From positions 128,899,988-128,963,987 of the forward strand of contig CM067082.1 of NCBI GenBank assembly GCA_034008185.1: a stretch of 64,000 bases of DNA, written 5' to 3'. Position numbers and translations under genes: made by a program. Source of the DNA: Gorsachius magnificus. Taxonomy: Eukaryota > Chordata > Aves > Pelecaniformes > Ardeidae. The notes beneath the pieces were generated by a model. It was not told the DNA's origin. It saw nothing but the letters and a program-made list of their open reading frames with translations, and made no database searches. Below are positions 58,501-64,000 of this stretch, in pieces (within the stretch, counting starts at the first letter, position 1; every line of letters starts with the position of its first letter).

Positions 58501-61383
58501 CTTTTCTGAGAAAATAGGAAGGAGGTAGAGGAGAGCATCATAGCCCAGATATCCTAGAGATGTCATAGGAAAGAGCTATAAGATGAGCAGAAGGTTTAGT
58601 GTCTGGCTTCGATGTAGATATTTCATAGTGTGAAAAAACGGTTGCTGTAGTGGTATGGTTTCATTTGGTATTTTATGGAATCTCTTGAACTACTGCTCAG
58701 TGTAATTGAAATGTTACCTGGGACTTGCATATAGTATAATGTATTTGATACCACATTTGTCTGCAAGATTCTAAAAATCTTGTTAAACTTTTTGGCTAAT
58801 ATTCTCATTATCTAAAAAAAAAAATCTTTTTTGTCCTCATTTGGATCAGCTGAAGGGAAATGAAGCAAAATGGTTTCTAATTTGTCAGTTGTTTTAGTTT
58901 AGTACGTTCCACACAGGCTCCTTTTGGTAGGCTATGAAGTATCCCTATGCTATAGTTATCCACATCCCAAAATATTGTGATATCCTGGAGAAGATCCTTT
59001 TCTATGACTGGGTCAGATTGGGAATATCCCTTTGAGATTAATTAAGACAAATTTAAAATAGCTCAGGGGTTTATGAAAGTCCTTAAAATAAAGTCTTCCT
59101 GCAGCAGCCTATACCAGTTATCTACTTAAGGATGTACAATATATTTAAAGCAACTTGAATTAGTGTCTTCCAGACATTAATTACAGAGGCACAAATTTAA
59201 CAAATGCTAAGTGGCATAATTGTGTTATAGTAGAAATGTTTTGCCAGAAAAATATTACTTAGAAGTTATATTGAAAGTAAAGGCAGCTTCTCAGAACCTC
59301 AAGAAAGTTCATAAAGAGCAGTAAACTCTTTACTTAGTTCCATCAGACAATAAATATCACTAAACACTTATTTTATTGCTTGGAGGGAATTGTTCCTTTC
59401 AAGTTTTTTGTTGTCCATTTTCATTCAGTAGTTTCTTGATTGTATGAGCATATGGTTTTGTATAGCACTTACGAGGGCTTGTTAAAAGCTCATTTCTGCT
59501 GAAGATACAGAGTTCGATATTTATGCAATCAAAGTTCAGTGTAGGATGGGGCTCTGAAATAGGGTGCATCTGATTTCTAAGACTCACTCAGAGATGTCAG
59601 GTAAAGTGAAACTTCATCAATTTTGCATTTACTACTGGAGGGCAATCTATGGCACCACCTCTGACATGCAGTGATACGATCTTCAAAAATGTATTTTGTC
59701 TAACAAAATGTATCATTCATACAATATCACTGAGCTGATCAATCAAATGGCAAGAGATATTTAATAAACATGCTTGTAATTCAAGCTAATGACGTTCTAG
59801 CCATTTTAAAATTCAGGATGTGCTTTGTAAATTTATTTAACACTTCCAAACAGATGAAAGCTATGTAAGTTAAAATCATTACCTGAATTTGAACATAAAA
59901 TATTCTGAATGTTACTGTATGTTTAAAAAACACCCCCACCCTTCTATTCTTTATATCTAAAACAAATTAATGGAAGCAACTAGAAATAGAATTAAAATCT
60001 TTTAAGTGTTTTGATTCTTTACACAACTTGTGATTGATTTTTATTGGCTCCTTTTAGAAGAAACAGAATAGCTTTACATAGAAGTATAGGTTAAAAACAT
60101 AAAGCTGCTAACATCAGCTCTGATGAGAAAGAGTGATTGCTTTCAAACCAAAAAAAATTCAAGATATGTGAGAAACATTTGAAACCATGCCTAGCAAACT
60201 TTGCCAATCATTTGAGAATGATCTTACCCAAGTATGTGTTAATTTTGCGACTGTGTTCATCAAATATTTTAATTCACTTTTAAATGCACCAAGGTTTCTT
60301 TACTCTCTGAAGTGAACATTTTCCAACAGTAAATACATTGCAGATCTGACACAGAAAAGGGGAGACCAGAGTTCATATAGGTTTAGGGTATAGTTATAGT
60401 AAAAATGCAGTAAATGCCAGCTTTTTATTTGGGGTTTTATAGCTTCTGCTGTAAATATTGGCATAAATGACACATATTGTAGAGCTATGGCATATGTTGC
60501 TTTTGAAAGCAAGACATTTTCACTTATTCAGTGAATTGAGGCCTCATGTTACTCCCTGCAGACCATGTCATACCCCTTTCCAACCTCTCAGGACCGATGA
60601 CTTATCCAAATCAAACATCTGCTTTTCCATTCAGTGCAATTATTCAGCGTGCTACAGGGGCAGATGGTTGTTAATCGGCAGATCATTAATGTGTCAGGCC
60701 ACTCTCTTTCTACCCTTAGAAAGGTCACAAGGTGTTAAGTTCCCTTGCTCCAGGCTGGTAAGATGTGTATCTTTTGATTCAGTTGGATTTTTGATGTATA
60801 ACTGCAATTGAATTACTTGATACAGTTATGGAGGAGCTTTTAATTAAACCTCTTTTCCTTATAAATAAATATTGGTTTTACAGCGTAAGAATGATGCAAC
60901 CAAGAGATGGGTTAGTGTCAATAGCACTGTAGCTGTCAGGAAGTTTGAATGCTGAAATCTGGTGAGTGTGAATCCTAATCAGACAGCAGTGAGGATGCTC
61001 AGCTGCTACTCTAATGCAGTCTCCAACTATATGTGTCAATTTTCTGCAGAATTTAATTTAGCCCTAATGATGAAGAAATCTCTCTATTCACACAGTCCTG
61101 TCAAGTCAAACTTTGGACAATCTAAATGAAGTAGACGAGGGCTTCAGGGAGAAGTGGCAGAGTGACATACTGAAGAGATTTCACTTTCTTTTCTGTTCAC
61201 GCAGGTTATATTGAGGAAGCCTGTATTATTCCATGTCCATCGGACTGCAAGCTCAGTGAGTGGTCCAACTGGTCTCGCTGTAGTAAATCCTGTGGGAGTG
61301 GGGTAAAGGTTCGGTCTAAGTGGCTCCGTGAAAAACCCTACAATGGTGGAAGACCCTGTCCAAAGCTAGATCACGTCAATCAG
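15167..61383 (+). CDS. THSD7A: THSD7A, internal part of the gene (eight coding exons, both ends outside the window)
   Basis: Eight exons separated by GT...AG introns join in one frame into 1418 coding bases: two bases completing a split codon, then 472 codons. The product is a run of cysteine-rich TSP1-type repeats with WSxW/WxxC cores ([22 protein letters not shown]), 43 cysteines in all. The peptide agrees closely with what I remember of the middle of vertebrate THSD7A, for example [17 protein letters not shown] and [18 protein letters not shown]7A is a large type I membrane glycoprotein of endothelium and podocytes, linked to endothelial migration and vessel patterning, and in humans an autoantigen of membranous nephropathy. 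It alternates TSP1 repeats of slightly different classes. The paralogue THSD7B is the main alternative, but the match in the variable linkers favours 7A. The N-terminal repeats, the last repeats, the transmembrane helix and the cytoplasmic tail are not here. Confidence 0.93.
20809..20836. repeat. Perfect 11 bp inverted repeat, 6 base loop
   Basis: aaatgcatata at 20809-20819 is the exact reverse complement of tatatgcattt at 20826-20836, separated by taaaat. Both arms contain ATGCATAT, close to an octamer/POU site. It could be a chance AT-rich palindrome. Confidence 0.85.
20878..20906. repeat. Perfect 9 bp inverted repeat, 11 base loop
   Basis: aaaatgctt at 20878-20886 pairs exactly with aagcatttt at 20898-20906. 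It lies only about 40 bases after another palindrome, with TAATTA (a homeodomain-type core) between them. Confidence 0.8.
23846..24080 (+). CDS. THSD7A: THSD7A coding exon 2 of window (end of one TSP1 repeat and most of the next)
   Basis: The acceptor is ttccag at 23840-23845 and the donor gtaaag begins at 24081. The exon enters in phase 1 and leaves in phase 2. It completes the repeat begun in the previous exon ([18 protein letters not shown]) and starts a second-class repeat with the core [12 protein letters not shown] Ser/Asn-rich loop follows ([11 protein letters not shown]) and then [18 protein letters not shown]. Six cysteines and two N-glycosylation sequons (NSS twice) are visible. The loop between WGQC and CSVGMQTRK is the most variable part compared with the mammalian protein as I recall it. 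The AAA codon at its 3' end is completed by the next exon. Confidence 0.95.
24081..27206 (+). other. THSD7A intron between exons 2 and 3 of the window (3.1 kb)
   Basis: Phase-2 intron without a recognisable mobile element. It contains a short threefold direct repeat at 24574-24610 and a pyrimidine-rich segment around 26110-26150. Open frames on both strands near 24270-24580 overlap one another and have no family resemblance. Confidence 0.78.
24574..24610. repeat. Triple tandem repeat of about 12 bases
   Basis: Three consecutive copies of cattagtttga plus one or two bases (24574, 24587, 24599). This is consistent with replication slippage. Confidence 0.9.
27207..27322 (+). CDS. THSD7A: THSD7A coding exon 3 of window (CPESLRPE...[11 protein letters not shown])
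   Basis: The exon lies between a long T-rich acceptor ending ttctag (27201-27206) and the donor gtaatt at 27323. It enters in phase 2 and leaves in phase 1. The peptide [17 protein letters not shown] finishes the repeat of the previous exon, and [21 protein letters not shown] opens the next. Six cysteines are present. In place of the usual WxxW pair there is a single core tryptophan (SDWTLC), a known feature of some repeats in this family. Because the upstream exon ends in phase 2, these two exons form a 351-base unit that is phase 1 at both outer ends. Confidence 0.95.
28085..28118. repeat. Tandem duplication, 17 bp x 2
   Basis: ctgtaataccctgagtt is followed directly by ctgcaataccctgagtt, one mismatch. 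Confidence 0.95.
28414..28451. repeat. Tandem duplication, 21 bp period
   Basis: The string gtgttattttacagcaa begins at 28414 and again at 28435, with tatg between. This is a simple slippage-type duplication. Confidence 0.92.
29847..29979 (+). CDS. THSD7A: THSD7A coding exon 4 of window (basic KKQSRHR strand)
   Basis: The acceptor tttgcag ends at 29846, and the donor gtagtc begins at 29980. The exon enters in phase 1 and leaves in phase 2. It encodes the second half of the repeat opened in the previous exon: [18 protein letters not shown], then [18 protein letters not shown] and the linker YSYR. It has three cysteines. The strongly basic stretch KKQSRHR fits the cationic face of TSP1 repeats that is thought to bind glycosaminoglycans; that role is inference here. 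The final AG is completed to an arginine codon by the first G of the next exon. Confidence 0.94.
29980..32271 (+). other. THSD7A intron between exons 4 and 5 of the window (2.3 kb)
   Basis: Phase-2 intron. No recognised mobile element. A minus-strand open frame of 132 codons (31060-31458) was examined. It has no family resemblance and is lysine- and serine-rich at random, so I treat it as chance. Confidence 0.78.
32272..32375 (+). CDS. THSD7A: THSD7A coding exon 5 of window (short, Trp/Arg-rich)
   Basis: This is the smallest exon, 104 bases, between the acceptor tttcag (ending 32271) and the donor gttaga at 32376. It enters in phase 2 and leaves in phase 1. The peptide [14 protein letters not shown] opens a repeat with tryptophans in the W-x-x-x-W-x-x-C arrangement of the second TSP1 class. 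It continues with [15 protein letters not shown], where CGPG corresponds to the C-x-x-G turn seen in other repeats. There are two cysteines. The donor gttaga departs from the gtaagt consensus at position 3. It is the weakest-looking donor in the window, though still acceptable. Confidence 0.93.
32690..33390 (-). mobile_element. Old, degraded CR1 LINE fragment
   Basis: The + strand can be followed against the long copy at 37483-40955, though it is far more diverged: ttggaaggacactg and ggtccaacctt at the 3' end, then gatcaggtcc, caggttgctcaggg and cctctctgggca. Further in come agatgctgaacagaattggctcc and the stretch equal to the RT region of ORF2, ending near tagagagttttgtg. No open frame survives, and several internal deletions shorten it to about 0.7 kb. 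The divergence marks an insertion much older than the other copies. Exact ends are uncertain by about 20 bases. Confidence 0.85.
36539..36554. repeat. (TA)n dinucleotide run
   Basis: Eight TA units inside an AT-rich part of the long intron. Confidence 0.9.
37570..40605 (-). pseudogene. CR1 ORF2 (endonuclease-reverse transcriptase), broken
   Basis: Read from 40605 downwards. The APE-type endonuclease shows [39 protein letters not shown], and GCSDHS. The reverse transcriptase shows [49 protein letters not shown] (motif A) and [11 protein letters not shown] (motif B). Near the end come [14 protein letters not shown] and [16 protein letters not shown]. Lesions: TGA at 40171-40173; a frameshift in the G5 run at 39237-39241; a 2-base insertion near 38718; a 1-base insertion near 38368-38373, exactly at the F-x-D-D catalytic box (motif C); TAA at 38330-38332; and a 1-base deletion near 37634. 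The protein would normally nick DNA and copy CR1 RNA; this copy cannot. Confidence 0.93.
40608..40952 (-). pseudogene. CR1 ORF1 remnant, C-terminal esterase-like domain
   Basis: A 114-codon minus-strand frame ends just upstream of ORF2. CR1 ORF1 proteins carry a C-terminal SGNH/GDSL-type esterase-like domain, and this frame matches its last part: [19 protein letters not shown], then a [17 protein letters not shown] segment and [19 protein letters not shown] at the end. The N-terminal part of ORF1, with any coiled coil or zinc-finger-like region and the first catalytic block, is missing through 5' truncation. The last SGNH block, which in intact copies I recall as D-G-x-H-L, reads N-G-S-Q-F here, so both catalytic-type residues are changed. 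The first codons may be partly flanking sequence. Confidence 0.82.
45667..45861 (+). CDS. THSD7A: THSD7A coding exon 6 of window ([11 protein letters not shown] repeat)
   Basis: The exon follows the 13.3 kb intron. The acceptor is cttccag ending at 45666 and the donor gtaaga starts at 45862. It is phase 1 at both ends, 195 bases. The first part, [17 protein letters not shown], completes the repeat begun in the previous exon. [14 protein letters not shown] is the repeat boundary, and [17 protein letters not shown] opens the next repeat, followed by [10 protein letters not shown]. Seven cysteines are visible. The core has W-S-K-F in place of W-x-x-W, so only one C-mannosylation position remains. 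The tryptophan sits inside an N-W-S sequon. The open frame runs a short way into the intron past the donor without meaning. Confidence 0.95.
45862..49262 (+). other. THSD7A intron between exons 6 and 7 of the window (3.4 kb)
   Basis: Phase-1 intron. It contains a 16 bp tandem duplication at 47026-47054, a T/G-rich low-complexity patch at 47058-47102, and a minus-strand stretch at 47234-47518 that reads as 94 codons with one internal stop. No mobile element was recognised. Confidence 0.78.
47026..47054. repeat. Tandem duplication, 16 bp period
   Basis: accagattgaatt occurs at 47026 and again at 47042, two copies head to tail. Confidence 0.92.
49263..49526 (+). CDS. THSD7A: THSD7A coding exon 7 of window ([14 protein letters not shown]...GNWSDC)
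   Basis: This is the longest exon here, 264 bases, phase 1 at both ends, between an acceptor tttctag ending at 49262 and a donor gtattt at 49527. The peptide begins [12 protein letters not shown], then [14 protein letters not shown], the core [33 protein letters not shown], and [19 protein letters not shown]. There are seven cysteines. It holds the end of one repeat and most of the next; in the family this second-class repeat has a long loop between its W-x-x-C core and the following C-G-x-G turn, and that loop is visible here. N-W-S in the core is a potential N-glycosylation site. Confidence 0.96.
51105..51457 (+). mobile_element. CR1 LINE, short 3' end fragment in sense orientation
   Basis: Starts near ggaactgatcgccctctaca, corresponding to ORF2 positions shortly before the stop, and ends with the ATTCTATG octamers (gattctatgattctatgacc) that terminate CR1 on the sense strand. 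The last ORF2 codons read [45 protein letters not shown] and [13 protein letters not shown] before the stop at 51369-51371. The frame is intact over this stretch. The 3' UTR (gttggactcgatgatcttaaaggt) differs from the 9715 and 37483 copies, so it belongs to another CR1 subfamily. It lies in the same direction as THSD7A. Confidence 0.93.
51728..51793. repeat. Tandem duplication, 33 bp x 2
   Basis: Two head-to-tail 33-base units (51728-51760 and 51761-51793) that differ at two positions, each ending ggaaaaggatattctc or gtagaaaaggatattctc. The divergence is low, so the duplication looks recent. Confidence 0.95.
55506..55544. repeat. (TA)19 microsatellite
   Basis: An uninterrupted TA/AT run of about 39 bases. 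It is likely length-polymorphic. Confidence 0.97.
57218..57249. repeat. Tandem duplication, 16 bp x 2
   Basis: atcacaatatcccctt is followed directly by atcacaatatcccctc, one mismatch at the end. Confidence 0.95.
57319..57337. repeat. (AAC)n trinucleotide run
   Basis: Six AAC/ACA units followed by an A run. Confidence 0.9.
61205..61383 (+). CDS. THSD7A: THSD7A coding exon 8 of window (SEWSNWSRC repeat)
   Basis: The exon lies between the acceptor cacgcag (ending 61204) and the donor gtaatt at 61384. It enters in phase 1 and leaves in phase 0, the only exon here that is not phase 1 on its outer side or in a balanced pair. The peptide [14 protein letters not shown] closes one repeat. [18 protein letters not shown] is a canonical TSP1 core with a full WxxW pair and the CSxSCG O-fucosylation-type motif. 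[17 protein letters not shown] follows and the exon ends at LDHVNQ. It has six cysteines. The next exon, expected to begin in phase 0, is not found before 64000. Confidence 0.96.
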
Positions 61384-63020
61384 GTAATTTGATTTATAGT
61401 TACATTATTGATACAGCTTTTCCCATACCTCAGATAACGCTTTTAGCTGTATTGTTTGTTGATGTAGAAAAACTATACAACGTAAGGGCCAATGCAGGTA
61501 GAAGGAGGAGTATCTGTTGGCTTAGATTTCCTCAATCATCATAGGATCTGCCTTCATTACTTCCTCATCTGCAAGAACTTAGCACATTATCTGAACTGCA
61601 GATTGGAGACAATAAAACGTTCTTACATGCAGATTGTGAAGACCACATTTCTGATGATCTTCTCATACAATGGATAAAATGTCTCATTACAGATGCTCAA
61701 ACTGGAAAGATTCCTAGTGTCACTCCCCAACCTTCATAGATCAGAAAGCAAATTAAAACTTCTCAAACATTCACACAGTATCATCCCAGTGTCCCTTAGT
61801 GGGTTGTAGTGGGAGCTTGACCTTCTGGGTACACTTGCTCTAGCCACTGCAGTTCCGGTCAGGAATGCACTTCTGAAGTCTATCTCCCAGTTGTCCCACT
61901 AACCGCACTTGATTTTCCAGTATGAAGCTGTCTGGCTGCACAGCCTGGATCCTCTTCGAGTGAAACCAAGCCAGAAAATTTGATCCAGGAGAACACTGGG
62001 GGTGCTTTGACCACTGATGAGCATTTAGTCTTTGGGACCAAGCTTAGCACTAGCCCAAGTCAAACCCCTGAAGCTCATCTGCTCCTGTTTGCTTGGAGAG
62101 TTTTAGAAACAAACTTTCCTTGTAAATTAACTTACGCTCTTCAGAGTTGATTTATATTCATATTACTGTTGAATTTAATTAGTCTGCAGAGGCATGTTAA
62201 ACAGCCACGTGGTCTTCTCTGTAAATATTCAAAGATTGAAAAAAAATGTGCTGTCAATTTACATCTGAATAAAAATTCATGTACTTAATATTATCCTATT
62301 GACATTTCACTAGCACAGAGTGAAATGGCTTGTTGATCTAATTTTCTACTTTAGGGAATGTAATTAGTTCTAATTTAGAAAATAATAAGTGTTAAACTGC
62401 AGCTAATAAACTAAGTTTGTGATCTACTTTAACAAAATACAAACTAGAATGAGGGTTGCTGGATTTGGGTCAGCATGTAAATATGCTTTAAATTAGGAGC
62501 AATATGTTTCAATAGGAGCAAATTATAGTCTATACAGAAGTCTTTTTCCTTCTTTAATATTCATGTAGTACATAATAGGCTTGTATTTTTCTGCATCAAA
62601 GGTGATTTTGCTAGAGGTCTACTTGTATGCAACACTATTGCCCTCTACTGGTACTTCGACTCGATTTGTTGCAATGGTACTTGCTAAATAATAATAGATG
62701 ATTCAAAATGTAATTAGTGTAAAAAATAAAATTGAAATATAATACTTCCCTGAGAAGGGAGTTCTACAGATAAGATTGGAATGTCAAAGAATATAAAGCC
62801 TGTATCTTTCAGTTTGAAAACTTTCACTGTCAGTTCAGAAACATGCAGAGAATACACCTGCATTCTAATTTTGAGTTAAATATTTAATCTAAATGTGATC
62901 CACTATTCATTCACCTGGAAAACTACTGACTCTTCAGAATATTTATTTCAAATATTAACTGTAATTTGTTTTATTTATGCATTTATTACTTATATATGTA
63001 ACATGCTTTTTTGCAAACAT

Positions 63021-63046
63021 ACAAAGCATAATGACAAAGCATAATG
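63021..63046. repeat. Tandem duplication, 13 bp x 2
   Basis: acaaagcataatg twice without a gap. Confidence 0.95.
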
Positions 63047-63124
63047 ATTAGATTGGGTGTTTGGTGCCCACAAGTATGTGGAAAATGATGTACAGAAGGG
63101 CTATGCTGTAAGTTGGGATCTAGG

Positions 63125-63395
63125 AATTATGAACTCTGAGGAAAGACTGAAGTTTGTTGTCTAGCCCATGGAAGAGAAGATGGGAGGGAAGATGCTGGCA
63201 GTCTGCTAGCATGTACATAAAAGGCTGTTGCAAAGAAGGAGGAAATAATCCATTTTCCATGGCCATTGTGGATAGGATAAAGAGCAGTAGGCTTAGACTG
63301 CTGCAAGCAGATTTGGGTTAAGCCTTGGGAAAACTCTAATGGTAGGAGTAGTGAAACACTGAAATAAAGTGCTTAAGACATCTGTCAGGTTTTAG
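63125..63395 (+). mobile_element. Old CR1 LINE fragment (ORF2 C-terminal region), sense orientation
   Basis: The + strand can be followed against CR1 ORF2 3' sequence as I know it: gaggaaagactgaagtttg, then acataaaaggctgttgcaaag (the YLKGCC-type segment), and ttttccatggccattgtgg. After that come aggataaagagcagtaggct, gatttgggttaagcc, ggaaaactctaatggtagg and gtagtgaaacactg, finishing near catctgtcagg. Point changes and small deletions break the frame throughout, so the copy is old. The exact ends are uncertain, and the CR1 3' octamers are not visible. Confidence 0.8.
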
Positions 63396-64000
63396 GAGCA
63401 AGTAGCTCAATGTGTCTCAGAGCTGACAGGTATGACTGTATTTTGGAGGGGGACTGAACACAATGAATGCTAGATGTCTCACTGAGCATCTTTTCACCTG
63501 GGCCATGCATGCCAGGATGACTCTCAAATCACACACCAACTGAGTACAGCTTGCTCACTAGGCTAAAAGTCATCATAATTACAATAATAATAATAGAGCC
63601 AGGATTATTATAAAATCATGTTAATGGCATTCAGAGGATTTCAAATGAAGAGGCTAATCTGAGACTATCTGGAAATACTGGTTCTGCTGACTTGATACCC
63701 AGAATGATATGTGAAGTTAGCTGGTATAAGATAATTTTGAGGCAATGGGCTCTCAGTAATTTAAGCACAATATACCCAATGAAGGACTTAGGAACTTTGG
63801 AAGGATGAGAACTGCCAGTTTCTTTTATTCCCCTGAATCTATTGCACTTAATGCTGTCAGAACAATTTCAATTAATAGAGAAGTCCAGTATCCTCTCCAA
63901 AACCACTTAGGATTTTCTCATGTCTTAGGGAAACTGGATTCACTACTGTGTGAAGAGTTGATGCTCGTTATAGGCAAAAAGGGAAAACAGTTTTATCGTG

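Larger units (their letters stand above)
49527..61204 (+). other. THSD7A intron between exons 7 and 8 of the window (11.7 kb)
   Basis: Phase-1 intron. It contains the sense-oriented CR1 tail at 51105-51457, a 33 bp tandem duplication (51728-51793), a (TA)19 microsatellite (55506-55544), an (AAC)n run near 57319-57337 and a 16 bp duplication (57218-57249). A pyrimidine-rich stretch covers about 57960-58150. The rest is AT-rich single-copy sequence. The largest open frame outside exons and repeats (57655-58041, 128 codons, + strand) overlaps the pyrimidine-rich stretch and has no recognised domain. Confidence 0.8.
61384..64000 (+). other. THSD7A intron after exon 8 of the window, 5' part
   Basis: Phase-0 intron that runs off the window. 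It contains a degraded CR1 fragment at about 63125-63395 and a 13 bp duplication at 63021-63046. No further exon entering in phase 0 was found. Confidence 0.8.

Noticed and set aside
1..64000. CRISPR arrays, bacterial operons, phage or plasmid modules
   Set aside because: No regularly spaced repeats, no closely packed genes and no ribosome binding sites; the splice-site-bounded exons and CR1/LTR elements show vertebrate nuclear DNA.
61384..64000. Search for the next THSD7A exon (phase 0 entry)
   Set aside because: No cysteine/tryptophan-rich frame preceded by an acceptor was found; the next exon lies beyond the window.

Overview
The window is vertebrate nuclear DNA from a bird. It is AT-rich and intron-dominated. 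The short coding islands are bounded by GT/AG splice sites and the dispersed repeats are typical of birds: several CR1 LINE copies ending in the CATAGAAT/ATTCTATG octamer, and one ERVL-type solo LTR of a kind I know from neoavian genomes. The species cannot be fixed from the sequence, although a non-galliform bird is plausible.

The only protein-coding gene I can support is an internal part of THSD7A (thrombospondin type 1 domain containing 7A) on the + strand. Eight consecutive coding exons lie at 15167-15358, 23846-24080, 27207-27322, 29847-29979, 32272-32375, 45667-45861, 49263-49526 and 61205-61383. They join without a frame break into 1418 coding bases (472 whole codons), about 28% of a protein that is roughly 1,650 residues in mammals. 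The encoded segment is a run of cysteine-rich TSP1-type repeats from the middle of the extracellular part. The signal-peptide end, the membrane anchor, the promoter and the 3' UTR all lie outside the window.

Layout: 1-15166 is upstream intron, with a 0.5 kb CR1 3' fragment (9715-10216) and a 588 bp solo LTR (13609-14196). 15359-32271 holds five exons and mostly single-copy intron. 32376-45666 is a 13.3 kb intron with an old CR1 fragment (32690-33390) and a long, recently inserted but dead antisense CR1 (about 37483-40955) that keeps the end of ORF1 and nearly all of ORF2. 45862-61204 holds exon 7 and a short sense-strand CR1 tail (51105-51457). 61384-64000 is the next intron, with another old CR1 piece (about 63125-63395).

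No bacterial-type operon, CRISPR array, tRNA or rRNA gene is visible, and I see no undescribed multi-gene system. The most useful second-look items are the phase-1 modular exon pattern of THSD7A, the repeated N-W-S glycosylation overlap in its TSP1 repeats, the exact lesions in the long CR1, the near-identical CR1 pair about 28 kb apart, and a few short palindromes and tandem duplications. Family assignments rest on remembered protein and repeat families, not on a database search.
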